A DNA stretch of 64,000 nt. It comes from Rhizobiaceae bacterium. Its GTDB lineage: Bacteria > Pseudomonadota > Alphaproteobacteria > Rhizobiales > Rhizobiaceae. The DNA is taken from NCBI GenBank assembly GCA_019635775.1, contig JAHBYU010000010.1:1-64000 (forward strand). Direction: 5' to 3'. This document shows positions 15,058-24,500 of this stretch, one piece after another. Both the position numbers and the translations under genes were made by a program. How positions within the stretch are numbered: the stretch's first letter is position 1; every line of letters starts with the position of its first letter. Below the pieces are notes generated by a model. It searched no databases. It was not told the origin of the DNA and saw nothing but the letters and a program-made list of their open reading frames with translations.

Positions 15058-16329
15058 TCAGTTCTCCCATTGCTTTATCTGAATGTCTTCAGCATGCGCG
15101 AGCGAGTCCGGTCGCTGCCCGCCATCACCGGTTGCCAGCAATTCCAATGCGGATGCCAGTCGCTCGACTTCCTGTTCGGTGTTGAACGCATGGACGGAAA
15201 CGCGCACGAGATGCGTGACGCCTTTCTTCAAAAGGTCGGTCCGTGTCAGTTGAACGGCGGAGACCGAAGTGTTGATCGCATGTTCCCGGCGCAACCAGCC
15301 GACGATTTCAGCCGCGCTTCCATTCGCCCAGCTAAAGGTGATGATGCCGCTCTTGACGCTGCCGCGGTCGTGCACGGTGAAACCGGGCAGATCGGCAATA
15401 CGCTGCCTCGCCAACGCCGCGAGGTTTCCGATCCTTTCCCAGGTAAGGTCCACCGACTGGCGTATCGCGTAGTCGGCCGCCGCTCCGAGACCGATCTGGG
15501 CCGCGACGTTGCTTTCCCAAAGTTCGTAGCGGCCGGCCCCTTCGACGATCTCGAAACGGTCGACTTCGGTCCATTGCGCCGAGCGAATGTCCAGCGTGTG
15601 TGGCACCAGACGGTCGTGCCATCGGCGGTCCACCCAAAGAAACCCGGTACCGCGCGGGCCCCGCAGATATTTTCGGCCGGTCGCAGTCAGCATGGTGCAT
15701 CCGATTTCCGAAACGTCGATCGGCATCTGTCCGGCTGACTGACAGGCGTCCAGGAGGTAGGCGATGCCATGCGCTGCAGCGATGCGGCCAACCTCGGCGG
15801 CGGGCTGCACGATCGCGTCGTTTGTCGGTACGTGCGACAGGGAGATCAGACGTGTGCGGCGTGTCACCAGCCGCTCCAGCGCCTCGCAGTCGATGCTGCC
15901 GTCTGCCGTGTCCGGGACGAGAATGGTTTTGGTGGCAAGCCTGTCCTCGGCGTGCCGGAAGCTGATCATGTGCGCGTTGTATTCCGCACGGGAGGTCAGG
16001 ATCTCGTCGCCGGGTTTCAGGTCAAGCGACATGAGGGCGATGTGCCAGCCACGGGTCGCACTGTCCACATAGGCAATTTCGGAAGGGTCGGCATTGATCA
16101 GCTTTGCGACGGAATCATAGAAACCGCTGACGCTGCCGGCGGCGGCAGCAGCGGCTTCATACCCGCCAACCTCCTCCTCCAAGGCAAGGTGACGCGCAAC
16201 GGCGTCGAGAACAGGGCGCGGCTTCAGAGATGCTCCGGCATTGTTCAAGTGCGTCAGCTTTCCGGCGCAGCCCGGGGTGTCCGCGCGCAGCCGGGCAATA
16301 TCCAGATTTTCGGTGGCCATCATTCCCAT
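15058..16329 (-). CDS. Class V aminotransferase (isopenicillin-N-epimerase/cysteine-desulfurase-like)
   Basis: PLP-dependent enzyme of about 423 residues. Features are THLNNAGASLKPRPV near the N-terminus, AYLLDACQSAGQMPIDV with the PLP-contacting Asp, and TATGRKYLRGPRGTGFLWV with the Schiff-base Lys. The family includes cysteine desulfurases, serine-type aminotransferases and epimerases. The C-terminal Cys loop typical of sulfur-mobilising members is not evident. I favour an amino-transfer, lyase or epimerase role on the imported substrate. Three Met codons (16329, 16323, 16320) are possible starts. It is the first gene of the minus-strand operon, with three bases between its stop and the binding-protein start, and is divergent from a LysR gene 115 bases away. 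Confidence 0.87.
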   Translation of the reverse strand: MGMMATENLDIARLRADTPGCAGKLTHLNNAGASLKPRPVLDAVARHLALEEEVGGYEAAAAAAGSVSGFYDSVAKLINADPSEIAYVDSATRGWHIALMSLDLKPGDEILTSRAEYNAHMISFRHAEDRLATKTILVPDTADGSIDCEALERLVTRRTRLISLSHVPTNDAIVQPAAEVGRIAAAHGIAYLLDACQSAGQMPIDVSEIGCTMLTATGRKYLRGPRGTGFLWVDRRWHDRLVPHTLDIRSAQWTEVDRFEIVEGAGRYELWESNVAAQIGLGAAADYAIRQSVDLTWERIGNLAALARQRIADLPGFTVHDRGSVKSGIITFSWANGSAAEIVGWLRREHAINTSVSAVQLTRTDLLKKGVTHLVRVSVHAFNTEQEVERLASALELLATGDGGQRPDSLAHAEDIQIKQWEN

Positions 16330-16444
16330 TTCACCGCGTGCGGCATGACCGCTGCGTGGTTCGCTCTTCCCATTGCCCAACGATTGCACCGAACGCAGTT
16401 TGCAAAAAGCTGGATTAGTTTCATCGATACTATAAGCTGAGTTC

Positions 16445-17359
16445 ATGGTTCTGCGTCGGCGTATACCCTCGTCCAACTCGCTTTTTGTCGTCGAGGCGGC
16501 GGCGCGACTCGGGAGTTTTTCGCGAGCCTCCGAAGAGCTGAACATCACCCAGCCGGCAGTGAGCCACGCCATCGCCACGCTGGAAAAATATCTCGGCCAG
16601 CAGCTTTTCGTCCGAAACGGACCGCGCCTCAGCCTGACTGAGAACGGCAAACGCCTTGGCCAGGCCACGACACGGGCGTTCGCTTCGATCGAAAACGTCA
16701 TCGTCGAGATGGAGAGCACCGCGCAGCGCAGCGAGATCGTCACGCTGTCGGTTTCGACCGGCATGGCGACGCATTGGCTGATGCCGCGCTATTCCCAGTT
16801 CCTCGAGAGGTTTCCCGAAGCCGCGCTCCAGTTCCAGTTGATGCCCATACGGGTCTACGGTCCGCTGAATGGCTGCGACCTCGGGCTGCGGATGGCCGAT
16901 CCGGAGGAGTCGCGCCGACTGGACGGCCGGTTCGCCCCCGAGCGCATCATGGTCGTCTGTTCGCCGAGCTATCTGGAGGAGTATGGCACATTCGAGAATC
17001 CGAAAAAGCCGCATACGCTGGCAAACCTGTCGGGGCACCCGGTCGACTGGACCGATTTTACAGGCGGCGCGGTGCTCGACGCGTCCTGCAGGCGGCTTGT
17101 CTTCTCGGACTATTCAGTCGTCATCGACACTGCGCTGCGGGGGCTGGGACTGGCGCTGGGCTGGACATCCGTCATCTCGAAACTGATGCTTGACGGACAG
17201 TTGGTGAAGGCCAGCGACCTCATCATCGAAACGGGCCGGGCCTATCACCTCGTAACCGGCAGCAACGAACCCAGGCCACTGGTGGTCGCCGTGCGCGACT
17301 GGCTGGTCGACCAGATGCTGGAGGAGGAGAGGGCACTGGTCGCGCGGGGCATAGTCTGA
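16445..17359 (+). CDS. LysR-family regulator, GcvA-like
   Basis: Regulator of 304 residues. The helix-turn-helix VEAAARLGSFSRASEELNITQPAVSHAI is followed by a substrate-binding domain with WLMPRYSQFLERFPEAALQFQ and GLRMADPEE. Divergent placement, 115 bases from the aminotransferase-led transport operon, is the classic LysR arrangement, so it probably activates that operon in response to the substrate. It may also affect the downstream plus-strand genes at 17479. A second LysR closes the opposite operon at 9099, and the two share the FSRAAEEL-type recognition helix, perhaps reflecting duplication. Confidence 0.9.
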   Translation: MVLRRRIPSSNSLFVVEAAARLGSFSRASEELNITQPAVSHAIATLEKYLGQQLFVRNGPRLSLTENGKRLGQATTRAFASIENVIVEMESTAQRSEIVTLSVSTGMATHWLMPRYSQFLERFPEAALQFQLMPIRVYGPLNGCDLGLRMADPEESRRLDGRFAPERIMVVCSPSYLEEYGTFENPKKPHTLANLSGHPVDWTDFTGGAVLDASCRRLVFSDYSVVIDTALRGLGLALGWTSVISKLMLDGQLVKASDLIIETGRAYHLVTGSNEPRPLVVAVRDWLVDQMLEEERALVARGIV

Positions 17360-17478
17360 ACTCCTCGGGCAGGCCTGCGGGCTATTCCAAAAACGCCGGG
17401 CTTCACGCGAATTATTCCCTTGGCTTGCGGGTCGACGGGCGAACATAGTCCCGCGGTTGATTCAATCTGGACCCTGGC

Positions 17479-18639
17479 ATGATCGTTACTGCCGCAAACA
17501 TCTATGTCGTTCCTTGCGGCAACCGGCGTGGTGTCATCCTGGAACTTGAAACCGACGCCGGGATTTCGGGCATTGGCGAGGCAGGCATCGGCTATGGCGC
17601 AGGCACGATGGCTGCCGCCGAAATGGTGCGCGAAATGGTGCAGCGCTTCGTGCTTGGAAATGATCCGGGCCCGGTCGAACTGATCTGGCATACGATCTAC
17701 GACAATGGCTTCTGGACCAAGGGTGGCGGAGCCATTTCCTATGCCGGCCTCAGCGCCATCGACCATGCTCTATGGGACATCAAGGGCAGGGCGCTCGGCG
17801 TGCCGGTGCACTCGCTGTTCGGAGGACCGTTCACCGACAGCCTGGAGACATACGCCAATGGCTGGTGGATCGGCTGCGATACGCCGCAGGAATATGCCGT
17901 GGCGGCCGCCCGAACCGCGACGCGCGGCTTTCGCGGACTGAAGCTGTACCCGCTGGGAGTCGCCGACTCGGTCATGGTGGTCAAGCATCCCGTGCGGCGC
18001 AGCGTGGAACGTGCGCGCGAGCAGCTGATCGTGGATCGCTGCGAAGCCATCCGAGAGGCGATCGGCCCGGACGTCGAGATCATGCTGGATTTCGGCGGCG
18101 GCCTGACGATGGACCTGCTGGTCCCGCTGATCGCGCGGTTGGAACCGCTCGACATCTGCTTCATAGAGGAACCTGTCGATCCGGGATTGCCGGATGTGTT
18201 CTCGCAGGTCGCCCGAACCACCCGCATTCCGCTCGCCGCGGGTGAACGCTATTATGGCCGCGCGGGTTTCAGGAAGGCCTTCATGGCCGGAGGCATGGCG
18301 ATCGCGCAGCCCGACATCTGCAACACCGGCGGGTTCTCCGAGGGACTGAAGATCGCAGCGGACGCCGAACTGCACAACATGCGCGTGGCCCCGCACAATT
18401 ACGGCAGCACGCTCGCAACCGCGATAGCCGCGCAGTTCTCGGCTGCGATCCCGAACTTCATGGTGCTCGAGGTGTTTCCGGACTTCGAAGACGAGCCTGG
18501 CTACAATCCGCTCGTCGACGCACCGCTTGAACGCACCATCATCGATGGCAGGATGCCTGTCCCGACAGGTCCGGGGCTTGGCGTCACACTGGACCGCGAG
18601 GCGATCGCGCCGCACCTGTTTGCGAGGCTGGAGCCGTGA
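17479..18639 (+). CDS. Enolase-superfamily (mandelate racemase/muconate lactonizing) enzyme
   Basis: Protein of 386 residues, cytoplasmic, with the Mg-binding alpha/beta barrel. The metal ligands read as D204 (IMLDFGGG), E230 (CFIEEPVDP) and E256 (AAGERYYGR). K155 (FRGLKLYP) and the D279/H306 dyad (QPDICNTGG, VAPHNYGST) are the candidate acid-base residues. This set fits acid-sugar dehydratases or racemases that abstract the proton alpha to a carboxylate. It leads a plus-strand run with a MATE exporter and a GlpD-like dehydrogenase, convergent to a sugar ABC importer. The substrate could be an aldonate or uronate, but that is inference. Confidence 0.88.
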   Translation: MIVTAANIYVVPCGNRRGVILELETDAGISGIGEAGIGYGAGTMAAAEMVREMVQRFVLGNDPGPVELIWHTIYDNGFWTKGGGAISYAGLSAIDHALWDIKGRALGVPVHSLFGGPFTDSLETYANGWWIGCDTPQEYAVAAARTATRGFRGLKLYPLGVADSVMVVKHPVRRSVERAREQLIVDRCEAIREAIGPDVEIMLDFGGGLTMDLLVPLIARLEPLDICFIEEPVDPGLPDVFSQVARTTRIPLAAGERYYGRAGFRKAFMAGGMAIAQPDICNTGGFSEGLKIAADAELHNMRVAPHNYGSTLATAIAAQFSAAIPNFMVLEVFPDFEDEPGYNPLVDAPLERTIIDGRMPVPTGPGLGVTLDREAIAPHLFARLEP

Positions 18640-18679
18640 TGCTTTCGTCAGAAGGGCATGGGACCGTGCGGCGCGGCAA

Positions 18680-20029
18680 ATGACGCAGGCGGTCGGCCGG
18701 GATTTCCAGGTCACCAACTGGGCGGTGCTGCGTATCGCGCTGCCGATGATGCTCGCCTATCTTTCGACGCCGCTGGTCGGTCTCGTATCGACAGGCGTGG
18801 TCGGGCAACTGGGCAGCGCGGCCCTCATTGGTGGCGTGGCCATAGGCGCCGTCATCTTCGATGTCGTGTTCACATCGTTCAACTTTTTGCGTGGCGCCAC
18901 GACGGGCTTCACCGCACAGGCGATGGGCGCCGGCAATCGCCAGGAAGAGCAGGACATGTTGCTTGCCGGCCTGGGAATCGCGGTCGTCCTCGGCGTTCTC
19001 ATCCTTGCGCTGCAATGGCCGATAGCGGATCTTGGCGTAAGCCTTCTCGGCGCTGACGAAATTACGACCGTCCCCACACTCGACTATTTCTTTGCCCGGG
19101 TGTGGTCGGCACCTTTCGTATTCGTAAACTTCGTCGTCTTCGGCTGGGTGCTGGGACGAGGCGAGGCCTTGATCGCCTTGCTGCTCCAATCGGTGCTCAA
19201 CGCCGCCAACATACTGCTTAGCCTGCTGTTTGTCCTTCACCTAGATCTGGGGGTTGCGGGAGCAGGGTGGGCCAACACGCTCGCCGAGATTCTCACCGCC
19301 GTGCTCAGTCTTGCGGTCGTTTTGCTGCGGATGCCGAGGGAGGGATGGCGCTTTTCCGAACTTCGAAACCGCAAGCGGCTGCGCAGGCTGGGCGGCGTCA
19401 ATACCGACATGATGATCCGATCGCTGGCGCTGCTTGTCGGTCTTTCCTTCTTCACGCGCCAGAGTGCAATCCTGGGTCCCGATGTGCTTGCCGCCAACAC
19501 CATCCTGCTGCGCTTCTATTTCGTCGCGATCGCGCTGCTGGACGGCATTGCCATGGGCGCAGAACAACTTGCAGGGCGTTCGGTGGGGGCCCGCTCCCGC
19601 TCGACTTTCGATCGTGTCGTCAAGCTGACGACAGGCTGGGGCATCGTGTTTGCTTTCGTCACGAGCCTTCTGATCTATCTCGCAGGACCACTCGTCGTTG
19701 CATGGGTGACGCCCGTGCAGGATATCCGCGATCTTTCCGCAATCTATTTGCCCTATGTCGTGCTTCTTCCTCTGACCGGCGTGGTGGCTTTTCAGATGGA
19801 CGGAATTTTCATCGGGGCTACCTGGTCGCGGGAGATGCGCAACATGATGCTGTTGTCCCTGCTCATATACCTGGTGTCCTGGACCGTGCTTGCGCCATCG
19901 TTGGCCAATCACGGCCTGTGGATTGCGCTTCTCATTTTCCATGGCGTCCGCAGCGTTGCCTTCAGTGTGAGGCTGCCCACGCTTGCCCGACGCACATTCT
20001 CGACACCTCACAGGACGGACAAGACGTGA
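18680..20029 (+). CDS. MATE-family efflux transporter (DinF-like)
   Basis: Inner-membrane protein of 449 residues with about twelve hydrophobic segments. The start MTQAVGRDFQVTNWAVLRIALPMMLAYLSTPLVGLVSTG and GGVAIGAVIFDVVFTSFNFLRGATTG match DinF-type MATE proteins, which export compounds using H+ or Na+ gradients. ATG 18680 is chosen since earlier in-frame codons lie inside the enolase-family gene. The stop overlaps the next gene (GTGA at 20026-20029), so the exporter and the GlpD-like enzyme are translated together. A catabolic operon with a dedicated exporter is unusual. It may remove a toxic intermediate or have been recruited from elsewhere. Confidence 0.9.
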   Translation: MTQAVGRDFQVTNWAVLRIALPMMLAYLSTPLVGLVSTGVVGQLGSAALIGGVAIGAVIFDVVFTSFNFLRGATTGFTAQAMGAGNRQEEQDMLLAGLGIAVVLGVLILALQWPIADLGVSLLGADEITTVPTLDYFFARVWSAPFVFVNFVVFGWVLGRGEALIALLLQSVLNAANILLSLLFVLHLDLGVAGAGWANTLAEILTAVLSLAVVLLRMPREGWRFSELRNRKRLRRLGGVNTDMMIRSLALLVGLSFFTRQSAILGPDVLAANTILLRFYFVAIALLDGIAMGAEQLAGRSVGARSRSTFDRVVKLTTGWGIVFAFVTSLLIYLAGPLVVAWVTPVQDIRDLSAIYLPYVVLLPLTGVVAFQMDGIFIGATWSREMRNMMLLSLLIYLVSWTVLAPSLANHGLWIALLIFHGVRSVAFSVRLPTLARRTFSTPHRTDKT

Positions 20030-21600
20030 AAACCGATCTGCGGTCACTCAGTGGCCGGACCTTCGATGTCGTTGTCATAGGAGGCGGGATAAGCGGAGCA
20101 AGCTCTGCCCAGCACCTTGCCGCAGCGGGGTATACCGTCCTGCTTGTCGAGAAAGACGACTACGCTTCCGCGGCGACCTCGCGCTCCGGCCGCCTGCTGC
20201 ATTGCGGGTTGCGCTATCTCGCTCCGACCTATTCGCTGTTCGATTTCTTTCGCGATCCAAGACGCTTCAAGGCTTCGCTTGGATCCGCCTACCGTTCCAT
20301 AACTGCCAGCACGGAGTTTCGCAGCACGACGCCGGAGCTGGCCCGTCCCATGACGCTGGTCTTCGCCATCACACGCTCCATGCCGTATCGTGGCTGGCAT
20401 GTGAAACTCGGCGCCAAGTTGCTTGAATGGAGCAATTTCGGTCGGCAAAAGCTCAAGGTGAAAATCCATTCCCCTGAGGAAGCAAGAAAGTCCGTTCCGT
20501 TCGTCGGGTGGGTGCGCGACGCTGACGCGATAGAGAGTGTCGTGACCTTCGAGGATCATCACTTCAACTGGCCCGAGCGCATTTGCATCGACGCCGTGCT
20601 CGATGCCGAACGGCTTGGCGCAGTTGTCCGGAACTACACGACGGCTACCGGACTGGATCAGAACCCGGACGGGTCCTGGACGGTTGCGCTGCGCGACAAT
20701 GCATCAGGCACAACCGCGGCCGTGCAGGGCCGCATCCTGCTCAACATGGCTGGTCCGTGGATCGATCATGTCAACGCCACGATCAGCGACGGTCGGCCGG
20801 TCTCGCGAAAGGTGATCGGCATCAAGGGGTCGCATTTCCTGGTCCGGTTGCCACCTGAATGCCAAGGACATGGCATCATGGGCACGAACCGCGAGGGAGA
20901 GGCGATCACGTGCATGCCCTGGGGCGACCTGCACTATGTCGGACCGACCGAGACGGTGTACGAGGGCAGCCTCGACGACGTCGAGCCGACCGAGGACGAA
21001 ATCCGCTTTCTGCTGGACGAGCTGAACCATTTCATGCCGGGCATCAAGCTGTCGCGTGGCAACGTGTTGCAGGCCTGGGCCGGTGTGCGGCCAATCACCT
21101 ACGATCCGGCTTTTCCAAAGGGGAGACGAATTCCCTTCAGCGTCATGCAGGATCTTCGCCAAGACGGGATGCGCAACGCCCTGACGACGACCTGGGCGGC
21201 CATCATGTTCCACAGGTCAGCGGCACGGGAGGTGCTGGCTGCCGTGCGTCGCAAATGCAAACCTTCAACGGCGCCGAAGGAGGCATCTTTTGCGGCACGA
21301 CGGTTCCCGGAGAACCAGAACTCGCCGCCGCTCCTTCCGCACTATCCGGAGGTCAAGATCGCAGATCTGGTCTACTCGGCCGAGCATGAGCACCCGCAAC
21401 ACCTGGCGGACATATTGTTCAGGCGCACATCCGCGGGTTGGAATGCGGCCATTCCGCCGGAGGCGGTAAGGCGCGCGGCGGATGCGGTGGCGCCTGTTCT
21501 CGGATGGGACGAAGAAAAGCGTGACAGCGAAGTCGAGGCATTCCTCGCCTATCAGGCTCGCTATCATCTGCAGGGCGGCGAAGGCGAGTGGCGTAGCTAG
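20026..21600 (+). CDS. FAD-dependent glycerol-3-phosphate dehydrogenase-like enzyme
   Basis: Flavoprotein of 524 residues related to GlpD. The FAD-binding Rossmann motif VVVIGGGISGASSAQHL lies at residues 15-31, followed by EKDDYASAATSRSGRLLHCGLRYL, typical of membrane-associated glycerol-3-phosphate dehydrogenases. A C-terminal alpha-helical domain (about 400-520) completes the usual length. The start is GTG at 20026-20028, with AGGACGG upstream and overlapping the MATE stop. A much longer open frame upstream is a shadow of the exporter gene. It would oxidise a polyol phosphate or 2-hydroxy acid and pass electrons to quinone. The convergent Ugp-like ABC importer, 24 bases away, suggests a glycerol-phosphate-like or polyol substrate. 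Confidence 0.87.
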   Translation: MKTDLRSLSGRTFDVVVIGGGISGASSAQHLAAAGYTVLLVEKDDYASAATSRSGRLLHCGLRYLAPTYSLFDFFRDPRRFKASLGSAYRSITASTEFRSTTPELARPMTLVFAITRSMPYRGWHVKLGAKLLEWSNFGRQKLKVKIHSPEEARKSVPFVGWVRDADAIESVVTFEDHHFNWPERICIDAVLDAERLGAVVRNYTTATGLDQNPDGSWTVALRDNASGTTAAVQGRILLNMAGPWIDHVNATISDGRPVSRKVIGIKGSHFLVRLPPECQGHGIMGTNREGEAITCMPWGDLHYVGPTETVYEGSLDDVEPTEDEIRFLLDELNHFMPGIKLSRGNVLQAWAGVRPITYDPAFPKGRRIPFSVMQDLRQDGMRNALTTTWAAIMFHRSAAREVLAAVRRKCKPSTAPKEASFAARRFPENQNSPPLLPHYPEVKIADLVYSAEHEHPQHLADILFRRTSAGWNAAIPPEAVRRAADAVAPVLGWDEEKRDSEVEAFLAYQARYHLQGGEGEWRS

Positions 21601-21624
21601 CCGAACCGGCAGCGCATACCCCGC

Positions 21625-22680
21625 TCAGTTGAGGCGAGCGTCCCCACTGAAAAGATGAACAGCCGACGTGTCTGGTTTCAGCGCAATGCGCTCGCCTGCC
21701 TTGACGGTCGGCCTGGTGCGGAAAGTCGCGGTGATTTCCTGGCCGTCGCGGCGTGCGAAGATCATGGTTTCCGCGCCAGTTGGCTCCACGACCGCAACGA
21801 CCGCTTCGAGGCTCCCCGGTGTGCCGACCTCGACGATGTCCAGATGTTCGGGGCGAACGCCATAAACTGCTTCGTCGTGGGATCCGAAAGGCCTCACAAG
21901 CGGGAGAACAGCCCCGTCCTTCAGCACGAGGCCCTGTTCACCAAGCCTGCCCGTGAACAGATTCATCGACGGTGAGCCGATGAAGCGCGCGACGAACGGG
22001 TTTGCCGGGCGGTCATAGATCTCCAGCGGAGAGCCTGATTGCTCGACACGACCATCCTTCAACACGACGATCCGGTCCGCCATCGTCATCGCCTCGACCT
22101 GATCATGGGTCACGTAGATTGTCGTCGTGCGGATGCGCTGGTGCAGTTCGCGTATCTGCGTGCGCATCTCCACCCGCAGCTGTGCATCAAGGTTCGAAAG
22201 GGGCTCGTCGAACAGGAACGCCTGGGGATCGCGCACGATGGCGCGGCCCATGGCCACGCGTTGACGCTGCCCGCCCGACAGTTGACGCGGATGACGTTCG
22301 AGCAGATCCCTGAGACCGATAATCTCGGCTACGCGCTCGACCTCCTTGCGAATGATGGTCCGGTCAATGCCGCGCATGCGCAGCGGGAACCCGATATTGT
22401 CCGCGACGCTCAGATGCGGGTAGAGGGCATAGTTCTGGAACACCATTGCGATGTCCCGGTCCTTCGGCGGCAGGTCGTTGATCACCCGGTCGCCCAGGAC
22501 GATCTCGCCGGAGGTTACGCTTTCGAGCCCAGCCACCATCCGCAAAACGGTGGACTTGCCGCAGCCTGAAGGCCCTACGAACACGCAGAACTCGCCGTCC
22601 TGGATGTGGATGTCGATGCCGTGCACGACCTCGAAGGTGTTGAACGCCTTGCGGAGCCTGTTGATCCTGATTTCGGCCAT
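21625..22680 (-). CDS. Sugar ABC transporter ATPase, UgpC/MalK type
   Basis: ATPase of 351 residues. It has Walker A GPSGCGKST, signature LSGGQRQRVAMGRAI, Walker B FLFDEPLSNLD, the switch His in VTHDQVEAMTMADR, and a C-terminal TOBE/OB domain with GVRPEHLDIVEVG. It is the last gene of the minus-strand importer operon, 13 bases after the second permease. UgpC/MsmK-type ATPases sometimes serve several importers. The partners here are the adjacent permeases and binding protein. Confidence 0.93.
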   Translation of the reverse strand: MAEIRINRLRKAFNTFEVVHGIDIHIQDGEFCVFVGPSGCGKSTVLRMVAGLESVTSGEIVLGDRVINDLPPKDRDIAMVFQNYALYPHLSVADNIGFPLRMRGIDRTIIRKEVERVAEIIGLRDLLERHPRQLSGGQRQRVAMGRAIVRDPQAFLFDEPLSNLDAQLRVEMRTQIRELHQRIRTTTIYVTHDQVEAMTMADRIVVLKDGRVEQSGSPLEIYDRPANPFVARFIGSPSMNLFTGRLGEQGLVLKDGAVLPLVRPFGSHDEAVYGVRPEHLDIVEVGTPGSLEAVVAVVEPTGAETMIFARRDGQEITATFRTRPTVKAGERIALKPDTSAVHLFSGDARLN

Positions 22681-22693
22681 TGTGTTCCCGAAG

Positions 22694-23536
22694 CTATTTG
22701 ACGCCGCCGGTCAGGCTGCCGCTGACCATGCGCCGCTGAAGGAAAAAGAAGAGCACCACCACCGGCAACGCGAAGATGATCGAGGCGGCCATCTGTGGCT
22801 CGAACAGCGTGAAATACTCACCACGGAACGAGGTCAGACCCGCCGCGGCGGTCCACAGGTTTTCTGACTGGACGAAATGGCGTGGGAAAAGAAAGTCATT
22901 CCAGCTCGTCACGAAGCCGTAGACGAAGATCGCCGCCAGCCCAGGCGTGACAAGCGGCATCGCCACGAACCAGAGCGCGCCAAGGCGGCTGCAGCCGTCG
23001 AGCCTGGCCGCTCCTTCCAGTTCCTCCGGCAGGCTGTCGAAGAAGCCCTTGCTCATCCAGATGGCGAGCGGCAGGACAAGCGAAATGTGGCCTATGACGA
23101 CGCCCTGAATCGTGTTGAGCAATCCTAGATCCTTGAACAGCGCATAGAGCGGCACGAGGATGCTGGTGGACGGGATCATCTGGGAAGCCAGCACGAGAAC
23201 CAGCACGATATAGGAGCCGCGAAAGTTCAGACGGCTCAGCGCATACCCGCAGGACAGCCCGATCACGAGCGAAATACCGGACGCCAGCGTGGCGACCAGC
23301 GTACTGTTCCAGAGCCAGCGCAGCATGGGACGCTCGACGACAAGGGAAGCGAAGTTGTCGAAGGTGAGGTTGGTCGGGATGATCGTGGTGATCTGCCGGC
23401 TGAAGCCGAGCGGTGTCATCGCCATCACGATCATCCAGTAGACGGGGAAGGCGACGACGATGGCCAGCGCGACCAGCGCGGCCATGTGCAGGATGCGCGC
23501 CATTGCCGATCGCCTTGAGGCAGGAGTCGCGCTCAT
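22694..23536 (-). CDS. Sugar ABC transporter permease, UgpE/MalG type
   Basis: Inner-membrane protein of 280 residues with six hydrophobic segments. SRQITTIIPTNLTFDNF and the EAA loop EGAARLDGCSRLGALWFVAMP are characteristic of carbohydrate permease family 1. The C-terminus ends RRMVSGSLTGGVK, typical of MalG homologues. ATG 23534-23536 overlaps the stop of the first permease gene (ATGA). Longer upstream frame is not supported. Confidence 0.92.
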   Translation of the reverse strand: MSATPASRRSAMARILHMAALVALAIVVAFPVYWMIVMAMTPLGFSRQITTIIPTNLTFDNFASLVVERPMLRWLWNSTLVATLASGISLVIGLSCGYALSRLNFRGSYIVLVLVLASQMIPSTSILVPLYALFKDLGLLNTIQGVVIGHISLVLPLAIWMSKGFFDSLPEELEGAARLDGCSRLGALWFVAMPLVTPGLAAIFVYGFVTSWNDFLFPRHFVQSENLWTAAAGLTSFRGEYFTLFEPQMAASIIFALPVVVLFFFLQRRMVSGSLTGGVK

Positions 23537-24471
23537 GATGCGGCATCCGCCTTGCCCCGGCGCAGGGTCAGATGGAGATAGATCAGGACGAGCGCCAGCG
23601 AGACGAACATGGCCAGGACCCCGAGGGTTGCGGCGTAGCTGAAGTCGTAGGCGCGGAACGCTGCGTTGAAGGTGGCGACAGTCAGCGTTTCGGTACGCCC
23701 GCCCGTGAGCAGATAGATGACCGGAAAGGCGCGAAAGCCGAAGATCAGGAGCAGCACCACGATGACTGCAAGAACGTATTTGATCTGGGGCAGCGTGACG
23801 AACAGGAATTGCTGGAAGGGCGATGCGCCATCGACGCTTGCAGCCTCGTAGAGTTCCTCCGGTATCGCGTGGAGCGCGGCGAGAAAGAAGATGTAGGCGA
23901 CGGGAAACTCGTTCCACACCTGAACGACAATGAGCGCGGGCAAGACGATAGATTTGTTCAGCAGCCATTCCACATTGGCGTCGACAAAGGGAAGCATCCT
24001 GAGCAACTGGTTGAGGATGCCGAAATTGGAGTCGTACATGACGCCCCAGACCATCGCCGCGACGATTGCCGGCATGGTCCATGGAAGGATGAAGATACTG
24101 CGCCAAAGGCCACGGAAGCGTACAATCCTGCGCGTCAGAAGCGCTGCCGCAAGCCCGAGCACGATCGAGCCGAAGACCGTTCCGGACATGTAGAGGCAGC
24201 TGCGCAGTACGGCGAGCCACGCATCAATGTCCGTGAAGAGCCGGATGTAGTTGTGAAAGGTAAAGTCGCCGGCAAGCTTGGGCCGGGTCAGGACAACCCG
24301 GTCGAAGCTCAGCATTACGGCCTTGGCGACCGGTAGTCCCACGACAAGCGCGAGCAGCAGGAGCGGCGGCGTCATCATGAGCCAAAGGAAACCCGGTCCG
24401 TCGGTCAGGTTTTCGCGGACCGATGCCAGGAGCGAGCGCTTTGGCGCGCCCGCGATTTTCAAGTCAGCCAT
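23533..24471 (-). CDS. Sugar ABC transporter permease, UgpA/MalF type
   Basis: Inner-membrane protein of 312 residues. A cytoplasmic N-terminus precedes six hydrophobic segments, beginning FLWLMMTPPLLLLALVVGLP. The EAA loop is YEAASVDGASPFQQFLFVTLP. It follows the binding-protein gene by 29 bases and overlaps the second permease gene. Together the two permeases form the channel of a carbohydrate importer. Confidence 0.92.
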   Translation of the reverse strand: MADLKIAGAPKRSLLASVRENLTDGPGFLWLMMTPPLLLLALVVGLPVAKAVMLSFDRVVLTRPKLAGDFTFHNYIRLFTDIDAWLAVLRSCLYMSGTVFGSIVLGLAAALLTRRIVRFRGLWRSIFILPWTMPAIVAAMVWGVMYDSNFGILNQLLRMLPFVDANVEWLLNKSIVLPALIVVQVWNEFPVAYIFFLAALHAIPEELYEAASVDGASPFQQFLFVTLPQIKYVLAVIVVLLLIFGFRAFPVIYLLTGGRTETLTVATFNAAFRAYDFSYAATLGVLAMFVSLALVLIYLHLTLRRGKADAAS

Positions 24472-24500
24472 GGTCGTGCATCGATGTCAGGGAAATGCCC

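Noticed and set aside
19267..20025. Upstream extension of the GlpD-like frame
   Set aside because: The extra 250 codons overlap the MATE gene in another frame and have no family similarity; the GTG at 20026 with a ribosome binding site is better.
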